Part shown: positions 50,409 to 61,590 of the stretch, in pieces
How the letters are laid out: every line of letters begins with the position of its first letter
How positions within the stretch are numbered: position 1 is the stretch's first letter
Origin: Pectobacterium aroidearum
GTDB lineage: Bacteria; Pseudomonadota; Gammaproteobacteria; Enterobacterales; Enterobacteriaceae
DNA length: 64,000 nt
Direction: 5' to 3'
Assembly: GCF_041228105.1 (NCBI RefSeq)
Contig: NZ_CP166097.1
Coordinates: 1,302,001-1,366,000 of the forward strand
Position numbers and translations under genes: made by a program
The notes under the pieces: generated by a model
Database searches by the model: none
Seen by the model: the letters and a program-made list of their open reading frames with translations, nothing else
What the model was told of the DNA's origin: nothing

Positions 50409-52361
50409 TTAGGATCTGGCGGCTGGCGCGGGTTCACCCAGTAGCCGTCCCATGGCTCCCTGTAATCCCATATCCTGTAGCACTTTCAGCTCACCTGCGG
50501 TTTCAACGCGTTCAGCGATAAGCGGCAGGGCAATACTATTGGTGGCACGATACAGTGCTTCGATAAACATTTGCTTATCGCTTTCCTGATCGATATTACG
50601 GATGTAGCTGCCATCAACTTTCAGGTAAGCCAGCCCCCATTGGGACAGGTTGCCGATCATATTAAAGCGTCCACCAAAATGCTGGAGCCCCAGCGCACAG
50701 CCATGCTCATTCAATAATTTGATTAAGGCTTCCAGTTGGGCGCTGTCTGGCAATTGATTCTCATCCAGTTCCAGAATCAGTCGACTGGCAACATCCGGCT
50801 GATGTTTTAGCGGGGCAAGCAGATCGGCGAGCAGGTGACGATTCAGGACGGTGGCGCCAGACAGGCTCAGCGCGAGGTTGCCGTCGTGCTGGCGCAAATA
50901 ATCCAACACTTCGCGCAGCATCGTCTGGTCCAGACGCGTATCCCAGCCAAAGCGTTGGATCCACGGCAGGAAACGGCCCGCGGCGATACTGTTTCCTTGC
51001 TCATCCTGAATGCGAGCCAGTACCTTGTGATGCAGTACCTGACTGGGATCGTCACACGCGACGACGGGTTGCAGGAAAAGCTGTAAGCGTTCCTGTTCAA
51101 GGATCGGGTCGAGCAGGTTAAACCATCTATGGCGATCGGTTTCGATCTGTTCGGCACTGACGGATGGGATCTCGCGAGGAGCGGTGGTATCGGTATTGCT
51201 TTCGGCTTGCGTGAGCGCCTGATCGCCCTGAATAAACAGGGATTGTGCAGTGTCGCCGGGACGGAAAGGCACCATACCGAATTGGGCGACAGGGGAGACG
51301 TCGGTTTCGCCCGTCAGGTGTAACGTTTCGATATTGCGCGTCAGTTCGCCAATCAGCGCATAGGCTTCTTTATCGACCAGTCCTGGGCAGAACAGCGCAA
51401 ATTCTCCCCCGCGAATACGTGCCAGAAGACTTTCTGTATTCGTATGCTGCTTTTGTGTTTTACGCAGAATATGCCCAACAGAGGCTAACAGCGCATCGGT
51501 ACGCTGGCCGCCCAGTCGCTGATTCATCCCCGCCAAATCTTGAACGCGAAGCATAATAAGGAAGCCGGGTGCGGTTTCTTCATCAGCCAGCTTATCGTTG
51601 AACTGCATGTCAAACGCACGCCGGTTATTTAATCCGGTTTGTGGATCCTGATAGGCATCCTGACGTAAGCGCTCGCTCCGTTCGGCTTCTTCTTCAAACA
51701 GCGTTTTGAGCTTGCTGACCATCAGATTCATCGCCTGTGCTACGCGACGAAATTCCGGCGTATTAGGTAAATCCGGCTGGCTAAGGAACTCTCGACGGGT
51801 AATCGCCAGCGACTGATCGACAATATAATCGAGGGGGCGTAACTGGCGGCGCAGGAACAGCGCGCCAATAAACACGCCCAGCGTGCCGCAGCCGAGCAGC
51901 CACAGGAAAGTTGCGGTACTGCTGCGCCACAGTCGGGTCACCGCGAACATCGGGTGGCTGATAACTTCGACTTTTGCTGCCTGTTCCCAGCCGCGCATCA
52001 CGATGGCTTCGCCCGCGCCGGGTTGCAGGTTCACTAACCGGACAAACCAGCCCGGTACGTCAGGGATATCCGGTGATGCGGTACGCTCCAGCGTGACATT
52101 GCCGGTTTTTAAATCCCGCACGCGAATACTGGAAAAATAGCCGCTGTCGAAAATCGAGCTGACCATCAGTTCGACCATGGCCGGGTCATCGATATTCGGC
52201 GTCAGGGAAAGCCCAAGCGCGGTGGCGGCATCCTGAGCGTGAGAGTGAAGCTGGTTGTTGTACTGTTCACGCGAATTTTCCAGACTGACGAAAAAGCTCC
52301 CGCTGAAAATGATTAGCACAAACAGGCAGATGGCTATCAGTAGTTGTTTGTATAGAGACAT
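50409..52361 (-). CDS. lapD: LapD-like c-di-GMP receptor (degenerate GGDEF-EAL)
   Basis: A 650-residue inner-membrane protein. A membrane helix at about 6-26 and a second near 150-172 flank a periplasmic output domain (about 27-150) with the PGW motif used by LapD to hold LapG. A HAMP domain follows, then a GGDEF-type domain with degenerate RGGEF and an EAL-type domain with KVLAR in place of EALxR and QHFGG in place of DDFG, so it should bind but not make or cut c-di-GMP. In the known Lap system, bound LapD sequesters LapG and the adhesin stays on the surface. Coded 9 bp after lapG. Symbol given by homology. Confidence 0.93.
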   Translation of the reverse strand: MSLYKQLLIAICLFVLIIFSGSFFVSLENSREQYNNQLHSHAQDAATALGLSLTPNIDDPAMVELMVSSIFDSGYFSSIRVRDLKTGNVTLERTASPDIPDVPGWFVRLVNLQPGAGEAIVMRGWEQAAKVEVISHPMFAVTRLWRSSTATFLWLLGCGTLGVFIGALFLRRQLRPLDYIVDQSLAITRREFLSQPDLPNTPEFRRVAQAMNLMVSKLKTLFEEEAERSERLRQDAYQDPQTGLNNRRAFDMQFNDKLADEETAPGFLIMLRVQDLAGMNQRLGGQRTDALLASVGHILRKTQKQHTNTESLLARIRGGEFALFCPGLVDKEAYALIGELTRNIETLHLTGETDVSPVAQFGMVPFRPGDTAQSLFIQGDQALTQAESNTDTTAPREIPSVSAEQIETDRHRWFNLLDPILEQERLQLFLQPVVACDDPSQVLHHKVLARIQDEQGNSIAAGRFLPWIQRFGWDTRLDQTMLREVLDYLRQHDGNLALSLSGATVLNRHLLADLLAPLKHQPDVASRLILELDENQLPDSAQLEALIKLLNEHGCALGLQHFGGRFNMIGNLSQWGLAYLKVDGSYIRNIDQESDKQMFIEALYRATNSIALPLIAERVETAGELKVLQDMGLQGAMGRLLGEPAPAARS

Positions 52362-52370
52362 AGCCTACCC

Positions 52371-53060
52371 TTACTCCTCAATTGAAAACCCTTCGGCACG
52401 CATTTTGGTTAATACATCCTGCCAGCGTGAAAGTCGTTTACTGTCACCGACGCGTTTGTTGCTGCCGCTGGCTCCGGGTAGCCAGAGGCCACCGCCATTA
52501 AAGGCGTACACCGGAACTAAATCAGTGCGCTCTGTCGCGGGTTGGATCTTGTCGGTCAGATTATCCAGCACCAGCGGAATCGAGGTGGGCGTTGGATAAT
52601 AGGTGACCACCATATGCGCCTTATTCAGACGCAGGGCTTTAACATAGGTAATACGTAATTTATCCGCCGGGACGCCTAAATGGCGCAGCGTAAAATACTT
52701 GGCGAGCGCGTAATCTTCGCAGTCCCCGGCACCTTTACGTAGCGCCTCAATCGGGGTTGCCCAATAATCTTCCTGATTCCAAACGACAATATCATCACGG
52801 AACAGCATGCGGTCATTAAAAAATTGGTTCACGCTACTGAGTAGAACCTTTTCCTCTTTATTGCGGGAATTGGCCAACAGCGTCTGCCACTCGTCTATTC
52901 GGCGGCGAGCATCGGGCGTTGCCGGGCCATAAAGCTGCTCGGTACGCTGATTTATGGTAATAAAATCCCAGTCCGCGCGCAGAGAACCCGCCAGCAGAAA
53001 CAGCAGACAGCTAATAAAGAAGAGCTTGTAACTGGAGAGTCTGAATCCGGGGAGTCGCAC
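52371..53060 (-). CDS. lapG: LapG-like periplasmic cysteine protease
   Basis: A 229-residue bacterial transglutaminase-like cysteine protease with an N-terminal signal or anchor segment (residues 10-29). The catalytic triad is Cys114 in GDCEDYA, His149 in KAHMVV and Asp166 in LVLDN. The spacing is close to that of Pseudomonas LapG. Asp113 and Glu115 beside the Cys match the Ca-binding acids reported for LapG. The expected substrate is the TAAG motif in the adhesin retention module; cleavage releases the adhesin. It is first gene of lapG-lapD, transcribed toward the adhesin gene. Confidence 0.94.
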   Translation of the reverse strand: MRLPGFRLSSYKLFFISCLLFLLAGSLRADWDFITINQRTEQLYGPATPDARRRIDEWQTLLANSRNKEEKVLLSSVNQFFNDRMLFRDDIVVWNQEDYWATPIEALRKGAGDCEDYALAKYFTLRHLGVPADKLRITYVKALRLNKAHMVVTYYPTPTSIPLVLDNLTDKIQPATERTDLVPVYAFNGGGLWLPGASGSNKRVGDSKRLSRWQDVLTKMRAEGFSIEE

Positions 53061-53146
53061 TGAGGTTTCTCTGTTTACCTTGCGAGGTGCATGTGGCGAG
53101 TGAATTCGATGCAGAATAGCGTACTTTCACAGACCCCAAAAGCATA

Positions 53147-53273
53147 TATACCCTAAATAATTCGAGTTTCAGGCAGGCGGCAAGAGAAGGAATCCCGATG
53201 AGCTTACTGAGGTAAGTGATTCGGGTGACTGAATGCAGCCAACGCACATGCAACTTGAAGTATGACGGGTATA
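53147..53273 (+). repeat. ERIC element (enterobacterial repetitive intergenic consensus)
   Basis: The 127-bp length is canonical. The ends TATACCCTAAA and GACGGGTATA form a terminal inverted repeat, the core has GAGCTTAC...GTAAGTGATTCGGGTGA, and the right part has GCAGCCAACGCACATGCA followed by CTTGAAGTATGACGGG, the ERIC consensus. It lies between lapG and murQ and could fold into a long hairpin in either transcript. Confidence 0.92.
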
Positions 53274-53324
53274 GTGGTGAAAATGGTGGTTTGTCATAAA
53301 CATGTAGAAGCATGAGGTAGTGGA

Positions 53325-54251
53325 ATGCATTCAGATGTGACGAATGGCGATAACCTTAATTTAGGTAAACTGGTTTCCGAAACGAGAAATCCGGCAACGA
53401 TGGCGTTGGATCAGCTCCCTACACTGGAGATGATGCACGCGTTTAATCAGGAAGATCGGAAAGTGCCTGAAGCCATTGCGCAGGTTTTACCTGCGATTGC
53501 CGAAGCGGTCGATCTGGCGACGGCGTCGCTACAGGCGGGTGGGCGGCTGATCTATCTTGGCGCGGGCACCAGCGGTCGTTTAGGCGTACTGGATGCTTCA
53601 GAATGTCCGCCAACATTTGGCGTACCGCACGGGTTGGTGATCGGCCTGATTGCCGGTGGGCCGGGCGCACTGCTGAAGGCGGTGGAAGGTGCGGAAGACG
53701 ATCCCGCACTCGGTGAAGCGGATTTAAAAGCGCTGGATTTAACCGCTGTGGATATGGTGATCGGTCTTGCGGCATCAGGACGAACGCCTTATGTGATTGG
53801 CGCACTGCGCTATGCGCGTGATGTAGGCTGCCGGACGGCGGCGATTTCCTGCAATCCGCATTCGCCTATCGCACAGGAGGCGCAGGTGGCGATTTCTCCC
53901 GTCGTTGGCCCGGAAGCGTTAACGGGTTCGACGCGGCTGAAGTCTGGAACGGCACAAAAATTAGTCCTGAATATGATTTCTACCGGCGTAATGGTTAAGC
54001 TGGGGAAGGTGTACCAGAATTTGATGGTTGATGTGAAGGCAACCAACGTGAAACTGTTGGACAGGGCTTGCCGTATTGTCGTTGAAGCGACGGGGGCCGA
54101 GCGGGAAAAGGCGCGGCAGGCGCTGGTGCTGGCGGATAATGAAGTGAAGCCTGCCATTCTGATGCTTCTGGCGAATATTGATGTGGCAGCGGCGCGTGAG
54201 CGCCTGAAACAACACAACGGTTATCTGCGTGAGGCGCTGATTGGCGGATAA
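53325..54251 (+). CDS. murQ: N-acetylmuramic acid 6-phosphate etherase
   Basis: A 308-residue etherase that splits the lactyl ether of MurNAc-6-phosphate, giving GlcNAc-6-phosphate and lactate in cell-wall recycling. The SIS fold and family motif [20 protein letters not shown] (about 72-91) and SECPPTFG are clear, with the later [14 protein letters not shown]. No murP transporter or murR regulator is next to it, unlike in E. coli. It is the first gene after the adhesin module, in the same direction as pgpC. Confidence 0.97.
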   Translation: MHSDVTNGDNLNLGKLVSETRNPATMALDQLPTLEMMHAFNQEDRKVPEAIAQVLPAIAEAVDLATASLQAGGRLIYLGAGTSGRLGVLDASECPPTFGVPHGLVIGLIAGGPGALLKAVEGAEDDPALGEADLKALDLTAVDMVIGLAASGRTPYVIGALRYARDVGCRTAAISCNPHSPIAQEAQVAISPVVGPEALTGSTRLKSGTAQKLVLNMISTGVMVKLGKVYQNLMVDVKATNVKLLDRACRIVVEATGAEREKARQALVLADNEVKPAILMLLANIDVAAARERLKQHNGYLREALIGG

Positions 54252-54282
54252 CATTATCTTGGTGTAAGTCGGGAGAAACGTT

Positions 54283-54921
54283 TTGAGTGATAAGCGAGAG
54301 CAACGCATTGTTTTTTTTGATCTGGATGGCACGTTGCATCAGCAGGACATGTTTGGCAGCTTTTTGCGTTTTTTACTTCGTCGGCTGCCGCTAAATCTGG
54401 TTCTGGTTATCCCGCTATTGCCCGTTATCGGACTGGGTTTATTGATTCGCGGCCGTGCTGCGCGGTGGCCGATGAGCTGGCTGCTGTGGGCGATTACGTT
54501 TGGGCGCGATGAAGAGGAACTGGTTCAACTGGAAAAGCAGTTCGTCGGCGCGTTTCGTCATGATGTTATCCCGTTTCCGCAGGTTCAGCAGCGGCTGAAA
54601 ACCTATCTTGAAGATAGTGATGCGCAGGTGTGGCTGGTGACCGGATCGCCGCAGCGGCTGGTCGAACAGGTCTATCACGATTCCCCTTTTCTGCCCGGTG
54701 TTCGCCTGATGGGGAGCCAGATTACACGCCGCTACGGTGGCTGGGTATTGACGTTGCGCTGTCTGGGGCATGAAAAAGTCGTTCAGATGGAGCAGCGTCT
54801 GGGCGCGCCGCTCAAACTCTACAGTGGCTACAGCGACAGTAAACAAGACAACCCGTTGCTCTATTTCTGCGAACACCGCTGGCGGGTGACCCCCGACGGT
54901 AGCCTGCAACAGCTGGAATGA
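54283..54921 (+). CDS. pgpC: Phosphatidylglycerophosphatase C
   Basis: A 212-residue HAD-superfamily phosphatase (YfhB) that dephosphorylates phosphatidylglycerophosphate in the inner membrane. The HAD nucleophile motif FFDLDGTLHQQD is near residues 11-22, and a hydrophobic segment follows at about 34-56. It starts with TTG behind GGGAG. Synteny with tadA, mltF and purL is that of E. coli. Confidence 0.9.
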   Translation: MSDKREQRIVFFDLDGTLHQQDMFGSFLRFLLRRLPLNLVLVIPLLPVIGLGLLIRGRAARWPMSWLLWAITFGRDEEELVQLEKQFVGAFRHDVIPFPQVQQRLKTYLEDSDAQVWLVTGSPQRLVEQVYHDSPFLPGVRLMGSQITRRYGGWVLTLRCLGHEKVVQMEQRLGAPLKLYSGYSDSKQDNPLLYFCEHRWRVTPDGSLQQLE

Positions 54922-54998
54922 TTTTTTCATCCTTTCATCTGATTTTTCATCTCTCCATATAGATATAATGCGCCGCCAAAATGTGAATTGTTGAATGA

Positions 54999-55511
<513 letters not shown>

Positions 55512-55581
55512 CATAATGCCGCGCGTTTAAGAACCGAGATACATACGGCGCGACCACCGGCGAGGCACCCCTGCGGGAACC

Positions 55582-55650
55582 TCATCCCCGTGTTTCTTCT
55601 AACATGGGGATGAAGTGACTAGCACTAACGCAGGCATTGCGGCGTTTTTC
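55582..55650. terminator. Hairpins between tadA and mltF
   Basis: TCATCCCCGTG pairs with CATGGGGATGA (55582-55613), and AACGC pairs with GCGTT followed by a T run (55627-55650) for the plus strand. The pair probably ends tadA transcription and may serve mltF on the other strand. Confidence 0.5.
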
Positions 55651-55665
55651 TTCCTTTATGTCGAC

Positions 55666-57111
55666 TTATTCCGGCACCTTGTTGAGAGGAACGACCGGGT
55701 AGCCTTGTGCTATCTGAGTCTGTTGTTGCGCTTTAGTTTCTTTCTCTATCAGGTAGCCTTCCAGACTCACCATATAACGTCGAATGTTTTCCACGTAGTT
55801 ATAGGCTTCATGTCCGCGTGCATAGCCGTAGGTGGTTTGCGTGTAGTAGCGCTTTTGGCTCAACATCGGCAGACGCATCTTCACATCAACCCAACTATCG
55901 GGGTTACCCTTCTGTTTTTCAGTCAATTTACGCGCGTCAAGCAGATGGGCGTACCCCATGTTGTAGGACGCCAGCGCAAACCAGATTTTTTCATCTTCCG
56001 GGATGGTGTCCGGCATTTTCTGCATCATATGCGACATGTACTGCGCGCCGCCGCGAATACTTTGTTCCGGATCGACGCGATCGGTCACGTTCAGGCTTTC
56101 TGCGGTGTTGCGTGTGAGCATCATCAGCCCACGCACGCCGGTCGGTGATGTCGCCTGTGGGTTCCAGTGTGATTCCTGATAGGAGATGGCGGCCAGCAGC
56201 TTCCAGTCGATCTCGGTGGCGTATTTTTCAAATAGAGGGCGTAAATCCGGCAACGTTTCATCAATCGCACTCAGGAATGTGGTGGTATCGACATAGTCAA
56301 ACTCACCAACGTGGCCGAGATATTTCTCCTCCAGACGCGCGAGCGTGCCGTCTTCGACAATCTGGCTGAAGAAGTCCAGCAGCGCGGCAGACAGGCTGTC
56401 ATCGTGCGAACGGCGCATATACCAGGTGACGGGCTCTTCGTCACTGAGATCGAAGGCGACGGCGAGCTGCGGATGAATTCGCTGCATCAAGCCAATGGTG
56501 ACGGAATCCCCCAGCGTGTAGTCCAGCTTGCCGTCAGCAACCTGCTTGAGTAATTCTTGCGTGCTCTGGTCGGAGGCCGATTCCCAGCTGAGCTGCGGGT
56601 ATTTCTCTGCCTTGAGATCGCGCAGGGTCGCAGCGTGCGCGGAACCGGATGTAACGACGAGTCGGCCTTGCAGCTTATCCAGGGTTTTTGGACGAGGCGA
56701 GCCGAGGCGGTAGACCATCTGTTGTGAAATGGAATAGTAGGTTGGGCCAGCACGGAAGCGTTCCAGACGCTCATGGTTGTAAATCAGCCCTGCGGCCAGC
56801 AGATCGGCATCGTCACCGTCCAGATCGTCAAACAGTTCGTCAAGGTTTTTACGTGACGAAACCACCAGCTTGACGCCGAGGTAGTCGGCGAAACGTTTTG
56901 CCAGTTCATAATCCAGACCTGTCGGGGATCCGTTGCTCATTGCATAAGTCAGCGGTGAATTAACCGTACTGATACGCAACTCACCGCGTGAGAGGATCTG
57001 CCTGAGCTGAGCATCCTGGCTACTGCGCCAGGGAATACTAGGCCATAGCGCTAACGCCAGCAGTAACGTGATAATCCCGATGAAAAAATAATTTAATTTT
57101 AAAGGCTTCAA
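55666..57111 (-). CDS. mltF: Membrane-bound lytic murein transglycosylase F
   Basis: A 481-residue lytic transglycosylase. It has an N-terminal hydrophobic segment, a solute-binding-protein-like domain ([18 protein letters not shown] onward) and a C-terminal Slt domain with the catalytic Glu in [18 protein letters not shown]. The open frame continues to an ATG at 57219, adding 36 mostly polar residues. I prefer the TTG at 57111 because the protein then begins [12 protein letters not shown], matching the E. coli start MKKLKINYLFIG. It is divergent from purL. Confidence 0.93.
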   Translation of the reverse strand: MKPLKLNYFFIGIITLLLALALWPSIPWRSSQDAQLRQILSRGELRISTVNSPLTYAMSNGSPTGLDYELAKRFADYLGVKLVVSSRKNLDELFDDLDGDDADLLAAGLIYNHERLERFRAGPTYYSISQQMVYRLGSPRPKTLDKLQGRLVVTSGSAHAATLRDLKAEKYPQLSWESASDQSTQELLKQVADGKLDYTLGDSVTIGLMQRIHPQLAVAFDLSDEEPVTWYMRRSHDDSLSAALLDFFSQIVEDGTLARLEEKYLGHVGEFDYVDTTTFLSAIDETLPDLRPLFEKYATEIDWKLLAAISYQESHWNPQATSPTGVRGLMMLTRNTAESLNVTDRVDPEQSIRGGAQYMSHMMQKMPDTIPEDEKIWFALASYNMGYAHLLDARKLTEKQKGNPDSWVDVKMRLPMLSQKRYYTQTTYGYARGHEAYNYVENIRRYMVSLEGYLIEKETKAQQQTQIAQGYPVVPLNKVPE

Positions 57112-57277
57112 ATAGTTATCTCTCGGCGGCCGTATGGCCAGTCTGTCTGTAACGGCAGTTTTTTTATACGTCATTTCCCAGAGTGGGGGCATTTTGCTTA
57201 ACAAACCGCCAGTGTGCAACTTTTATTGATTTGGTCACCGATTAATCATTCTCCTCATGCGAAGTGAAATTATCGCC

Positions 57278-57293
57278 ACGCAAACGGTTTCGT
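57278..57293 (+). promoter_or_regulatory. PurR operator of purL
   Basis: ACGCAAACGGTTTCGT closely matches the 16-bp PurR palindrome (ACGCAAACGTTTGCGT). It overlaps the -35 region of the promoter whose -10 is TATAAT at 57311-57316, so bound PurR would block RNA polymerase. Confidence 0.9.
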
Positions 57294-57310
57294 CCGGGGG
57301 AAGGATTCTC

Positions 57311-57316
57311 TATAAT
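57311..57316 (+). promoter_or_regulatory. purL promoter -10 element
   Basis: A perfect TATAAT 17 bp downstream of the weak -35 TTTCGT inside the PurR operator. The leader to the purL ATG is about 67 nt. Confidence 0.75.
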
Positions 57317-57390
57317 GTGCGCGTTTCCCCCCTGTTGTGCCCAATGGCTGTATCGCAGCCAGTGCATCGAAGACGAGAGAACTTTAGATT

Positions 57391-60300
57391 ATGGAAATAC
57401 TGCGTGGTTCACCTGCTTTATCGGCTTTTCGTATTAATAAATTGCTGGTCCGCTGCAAAGAGCACGTTTTGCCGGTCAGCGATATCTATGCTGAATACGT
57501 ACATTTCGCCGATGTCAGCGCCCCGCTGAACAACGATGAACAGGCCAAACTGACACGTTTGCTGAAGTATGGTCCTTCTCTCGCGGAGCACGAGCCGCAA
57601 GGCCATCTGTTACTGGTCACGCCGCGTCCCGGCACGATTTCCCCGTGGTCTTCTAAAGCAACGGATATCGCTCATAACTGTGGATTAAGCAAGGTACTGC
57701 GTCTGGAACGTGGTCTGGCTTTCTATATTCATGCGCCTACGCTGAGCGATGAACAGTGGCAGCAACTGGGGGCATTGCTGCATGACCGGATGATGGAAAG
57801 CGTATTTAGCGACCTGAAACAGGCCGAAGCGCTGTTCTCTCATCATCAGCCTGCACCTTTCAAACGCGTTGAAATTCTGCTGCAAGGGCGCCAGGCGTTG
57901 GAAGACGCGAACGTCCGTCTGGGACTGGCATTGGCGGAAGATGAAATTGATTATCTGCTGGAAGCCTTCACCAAACTGGGCCGCAATCCTAACGATATCG
58001 AATTGTATATGTTCGCACAGGCGAACTCTGAACACTGCCGCCACAAGATTTTTAACGCTGATTGGGTGATCGACGGCGTTGCTCAGCCGAAGTCACTGTT
58101 CAAAATGATCAAAAACACTTTTGAACACACGCCCGATCACGTTCTCTCAGCCTATAAAGATAACGCCGCTGTCATGGAAGGCTCCGCCGTCGGCCGTTTC
58201 TACACTGATACCAAAGGGCAATATGCTTACCATCAGGAAGATGCACATATCCTGATGAAGGTTGAAACGCATAACCACCCAACCGCGATTTCTCCGTGGC
58301 CGGGCGCAGCAACAGGGTCTGGTGGTGAAATTCGTGATGAAGGCGCAACAGGTCGTGGCTCCAAGCCGAAAGCGGGTCTGGTGGGCTTTTCTGTATCGAA
58401 TCTGCGTATTCCTGGCTTTATTCAGCCGTGGGAAGAAGAAGAGTTCGGCAAGCCAGAGCGTATTGTCAGCGCGCTGGATATCATGACCGAAGGCCCACTG
58501 GGCGGCGCGGCATTCAACAACGAATTTGGCCGTCCTGCACTGACGGGTTATTTCCGTACTTATGAAGAACGTGTCGATAGCCACAATGGTACCGAACTGC
58601 GCGGCTACCACAAACCGATCATGCTGGCGGGCGGTATCGGCAACATCCGCGCCGATCACGTTAAGAAAGGTGAAATCAGCGTCGGCGCCAAGCTGATTGT
58701 GCTGGGCGGGCCGTCCATGAATATCGGTCTGGGCGGTGGTGCCGCTTCCTCTATGGCATCAGGCCAGTCTGATGCGGATCTGGATTTTGCTTCGGTACAG
58801 CGCGATAACCCGGAAATGGAGCGCCGCTGTCAGGAAGTGATCGATCGCTGCTGGCAATTAGGTGAAGCCAACCCGATCCTGTTCATTCACGATGTCGGTG
58901 CGGGTGGCTTGTCCAATGCGATGCCGGAGCTGGTGAGCGACGGTGGACGCGGTGGGCGCTTTGAACTGCGCGATATTCTGAATGACGAGCCGGGCATGAG
59001 CCCGCTGGAAGTCTGGTGTAATGAATCGCAGGAGCGCTACGTTCTGGCCGTTGCGCCAGAGCAGTTGGCACAGTTTGATGAGATTTGCCGCCGTGAACGC
59101 GCACCTTATGCGGTGATTGGCGAGGCGACGGAAGAACTGCATCTGACGATGAACGATCGTCACTTTAACAACAAGCCTATCGATTTGCCGCTGGATGTGC
59201 TGCTGGGTAAAACGCCGAAAATGCTGCGTGATGTTGAACGCAAGCAAGTTGAAGGCACACCGCTACAGCGTGATGAAATCTATCTGGCCGAAGCTGTCGA
59301 GCGCGTGCTGCATTTGCCTGTGGTGGCAGAAAAAACCTTCCTGATCACCATTGGCGACCGCTCTGTTACTGGCATGGTCGCGCGCGATCAGATGGTTGGC
59401 CCGTGGCAGGTTCCGGTGGCTGACTGTGCGGTGACTACCGCCAGCCTTGACAGCTATTACGGCGAGGCGATGTCTATTGGCGAACGTGCGCCAGTTGCGC
59501 TGCGTAACTTCGCGGCCTCTGCGCGTTTGGCCGTCGGTGAAGCGCTGACGAACATTGCTGCTACACACATTGGCCCGCTGACTCGCGTGAAGCTGTCTGC
59601 GAACTGGATGGCGGCAGCGGGGCATCCGGGTGAAGATGCCGGGCTGTATGAAGCGGTGAAAGCCGTGGGTGAGGAGCTGTGCCCGGCGCTGGGTCTGACG
59701 ATCCCGGTGGGTAAAGATTCCATGTCGATGAAAACCCGCTGGCATGAAGAGGGGGAAGATCGCGCGGTCACCTCGCCGATGTCGCTGGTAATCTCTGCGT
59801 TTGCTCGTGTGGAAGACGTGCGTAACACGGTCACGCCACAGCTACGTACCGGACAGGATAATGCACTGCTGCTGATCGATTTGGGCGCAGGCAATAAAGC
59901 GCTGGGCGCGACGGCGCTGGCGCAGGTTTATCGTCAGTTGGGTCGTAAGACGGCAGATGTGCATAGTCCAGAGCAACTGGCGGGCTTCTTTAATGCTATG
60001 CAGCAGCTGGTTGCGGATAAGGCGCTTCTGGCTTACCACGACCGTTCAGACGGCGGCCTGCTGGTTACGCTGGCTGAGATGGCGTTTGCTGGCCACTGTG
60101 GCATTACTGTCGATATCGCTTCTCAGGGCGAGGATACGCTGGCGACGCTGTTTAACGAAGAGCTTGGTGCTGTCATTCAGATTCCGGCTGCCCGCCGTGC
60201 TGAAGTGAATGCTGTTCTGGCACTGCATGGTCTGGCAGATTGCGTGCATTATCTCGGTCAGGCTGAAGAAGGAACGCGTTTCACCATCAATAAGGGTGCA

Positions 60301-61278
60301 GAAGCGATTTATCAGGAAAGCCGTTCAACGCTGCGTCGCTGGTGGGCAGAAACCAGCTGGCAGATGCAGCGCCTGCGCGATAACCCGCAGTGTGCCGATC
60401 AGGAACATATCGCCAGACAGGATGATAACGATCCCGGCCTTAACGCGGCGCTGACCTTCAATCCACAGGAAGATATCGCAGCACCTTATATTGCGAAGAA
60501 TGTCCGGCCTAAAGTGGCTGTCCTGCGTGAGCAGGGGGTTAACTCTCACGTAGAAATGGCGGCGGCATTCCACCGCGCTGGCTTTGATGCCATTGACATC
60601 CATATGAGTGACCTGCTGGCGAATCGCCGTAACTTGCAGGATTTCCAGGCTTTGGTTGCCTGCGGTGGCTTCTCTTATGGTGACGTGCTGGGAGCTGGCG
60701 AAGGTTGGGCGAAGTCCATTCTGTTCAACTCTCGCGTGCGTGATGAGTTCGCGGAATTTTTCCTGCGTCCGCAGACGTTGGCGCTGGGCGTATGTAACGG
60801 TTGCCAGATGATGTCTAACCTGCGTGAACTGATTCCAGGTGCCGATCTCTGGCCGCGTTTTGTCCGCAATAAATCCGATCGCTTTGAAGCTCGCTTCAGC
60901 CTGGTCGAAGTGCAGAAAAGCCCGTCGTTGTTCATGAATGACATGGCTGGATCGCGCATGCCGATTGCCGTTTCACACGGAGAAGGTCAGGTTGAAGTCC
61001 GCGACGATGCCCATCTGGCGGCGATTGAAGAACACGGTCTGGTGGCGCTGCGTTACATCAACCACTACGGTCAGGTCACTGAGAACTATCCGGCTAACCC
61101 GAATGGCTCGCCAAACGGTATTACGGCGGTAACCAGCACTAGCGGTCGGGCAACGGTCATGATGCCGCACCCTGAGCGTGTGTTCCGTACTGTCAGTAAC
61201 TCCTGGCACCCGGAAGAGTGGGGCGAGGATGGCCCGTGGATGCGTATGTTCCGCAATGCGCGCAGACAGCTGGGCTAA
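57391..61278 (+). CDS. purL: Phosphoribosylformylglycinamidine synthase
   Basis: The 1295-residue large-form FGAM synthase of purine synthesis, which uses glutamine and ATP. It has the N-terminal PurS-like domain, the two-part synthetase domain ([20 protein letters not shown], about 290-309) and a C-terminal glutamine amidotransferase domain. The GATase nucleophile Cys is in [10 protein letters not shown], and the His and Glu are in MMPHPERVF. Length equals E. coli PurL. PurR-controlled promoter upstream and terminator downstream. Confidence 0.98.
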   Translation: MEILRGSPALSAFRINKLLVRCKEHVLPVSDIYAEYVHFADVSAPLNNDEQAKLTRLLKYGPSLAEHEPQGHLLLVTPRPGTISPWSSKATDIAHNCGLSKVLRLERGLAFYIHAPTLSDEQWQQLGALLHDRMMESVFSDLKQAEALFSHHQPAPFKRVEILLQGRQALEDANVRLGLALAEDEIDYLLEAFTKLGRNPNDIELYMFAQANSEHCRHKIFNADWVIDGVAQPKSLFKMIKNTFEHTPDHVLSAYKDNAAVMEGSAVGRFYTDTKGQYAYHQEDAHILMKVETHNHPTAISPWPGAATGSGGEIRDEGATGRGSKPKAGLVGFSVSNLRIPGFIQPWEEEEFGKPERIVSALDIMTEGPLGGAAFNNEFGRPALTGYFRTYEERVDSHNGTELRGYHKPIMLAGGIGNIRADHVKKGEISVGAKLIVLGGPSMNIGLGGGAASSMASGQSDADLDFASVQRDNPEMERRCQEVIDRCWQLGEANPILFIHDVGAGGLSNAMPELVSDGGRGGRFELRDILNDEPGMSPLEVWCNESQERYVLAVAPEQLAQFDEICRRERAPYAVIGEATEELHLTMNDRHFNNKPIDLPLDVLLGKTPKMLRDVERKQVEGTPLQRDEIYLAEAVERVLHLPVVAEKTFLITIGDRSVTGMVARDQMVGPWQVPVADCAVTTASLDSYYGEAMSIGERAPVALRNFAASARLAVGEALTNIAATHIGPLTRVKLSANWMAAAGHPGEDAGLYEAVKAVGEELCPALGLTIPVGKDSMSMKTRWHEEGEDRAVTSPMSLVISAFARVEDVRNTVTPQLRTGQDNALLLIDLGAGNKALGATALAQVYRQLGRKTADVHSPEQLAGFFNAMQQLVADKALLAYHDRSDGGLLVTLAEMAFAGHCGITVDIASQGEDTLATLFNEELGAVIQIPAARRAEVNAVLALHGLADCVHYLGQAEEGTRFTINKGAEAIYQESRSTLRRWWAETSWQMQRLRDNPQCADQEHIARQDDNDPGLNAALTFNPQEDIAAPYIAKNVRPKVAVLREQGVNSHVEMAAAFHRAGFDAIDIHMSDLLANRRNLQDFQALVACGGFSYGDVLGAGEGWAKSILFNSRVRDEFAEFFLRPQTLALGVCNGCQMMSNLRELIPGADLWPRFVRNKSDRFEARFSLVEVQKSPSLFMNDMAGSRMPIAVSHGEGQVEVRDDAHLAAIEEHGLVALRYINHYGQVTENYPANPNGSPNGITAVTSTSGRATVMMPHPERVFRTVSNSWHPEEWGEDGPWMRMFRNARRQLG

Positions 61279-61295
61279 GCGAATATTAGTCAGAT

Positions 61296-61317
61296 AAAGG
61301 GGCTTCGGCCCCTTTTT
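61296..61317 (+). terminator. Rho-independent terminator after purL
   Basis: AAAGGGGC pairs with GCCCCTTT across a TTCG tetraloop, followed by a T run. Confidence 0.93.
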
Positions 61318-61336
61318 TACGTCCGTTCTTTCCGAT

Positions 61337-61354
61337 TGTCGTTTTTTTGCGACG
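61337..61354 (+). promoter_or_regulatory. GlrR-type activator site 1 upstream of glmY
   Basis: TGTC, 10 bases and GACG: one mismatch to the palindromic GlrR motif TGTC-N10-GACA. Confidence 0.6.
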
Positions 61355-61368
61355 GACTGGTTTTTTGT

Positions 61369-61386
61369 TGTCTCTAATTGGTGACA
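61369..61386 (+). promoter_or_regulatory. GlrR-type activator site 2 upstream of glmY
   Basis: TGTC, 10 bases and GACA: a perfect match to the GlrR motif, about 14 bp after site 1. Confidence 0.75.
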
Positions 61387-61431
61387 TTTAACGTGTTGAT
61401 TTATATGAGCGGCGTGACAGCGTTATAAAGC

Positions 61432-61449
61432 TGTCTGTTTTTAGCGACA
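61432..61449 (+). promoter_or_regulatory. GlrR-type activator site 3 upstream of glmY
   Basis: TGTC, 10 bases and GACA: a second perfect match, about 140-160 bp upstream of the sigma-54 start point. Multiple upstream sites are usual for bacterial enhancer-binding proteins. Confidence 0.75.
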
Positions 61450-61534
61450 TAAATCGGCTTTTTTGCGCGTGTTACTGTTATTGGCATTGCGGATAATGAA
61501 TTTCTCGGTAAAGGTTAGAGTAAAAATTATTTAT

Positions 61535-61547
61535 AATCAGTGTGTTA
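61535..61547 (+). promoter_or_regulatory. Candidate IHF site between GlrR sites and the sigma-54 promoter
   Basis: AATCAGTGTGTTA fits WATCAR-N4-TTR exactly in an AT-rich stretch. IHF bending here would bring GlrR to the sigma-54 polymerase. Confidence 0.6.
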
Positions 61548-61565
61548 ATTTTATTTATTGATAGT

Positions 61566-61581
61566 TGGCATGATAAGTGCA
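61566..61581 (+). promoter_or_regulatory. Sigma-54 promoter of glmY
   Basis: TGGCATGATAAGTGCA has the -24 GG and -12 GC elements separated by exactly 10 bases. The predicted start is near 61592. Confidence 0.85.
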
Positions 61582-61590
61582 ATATAACTC

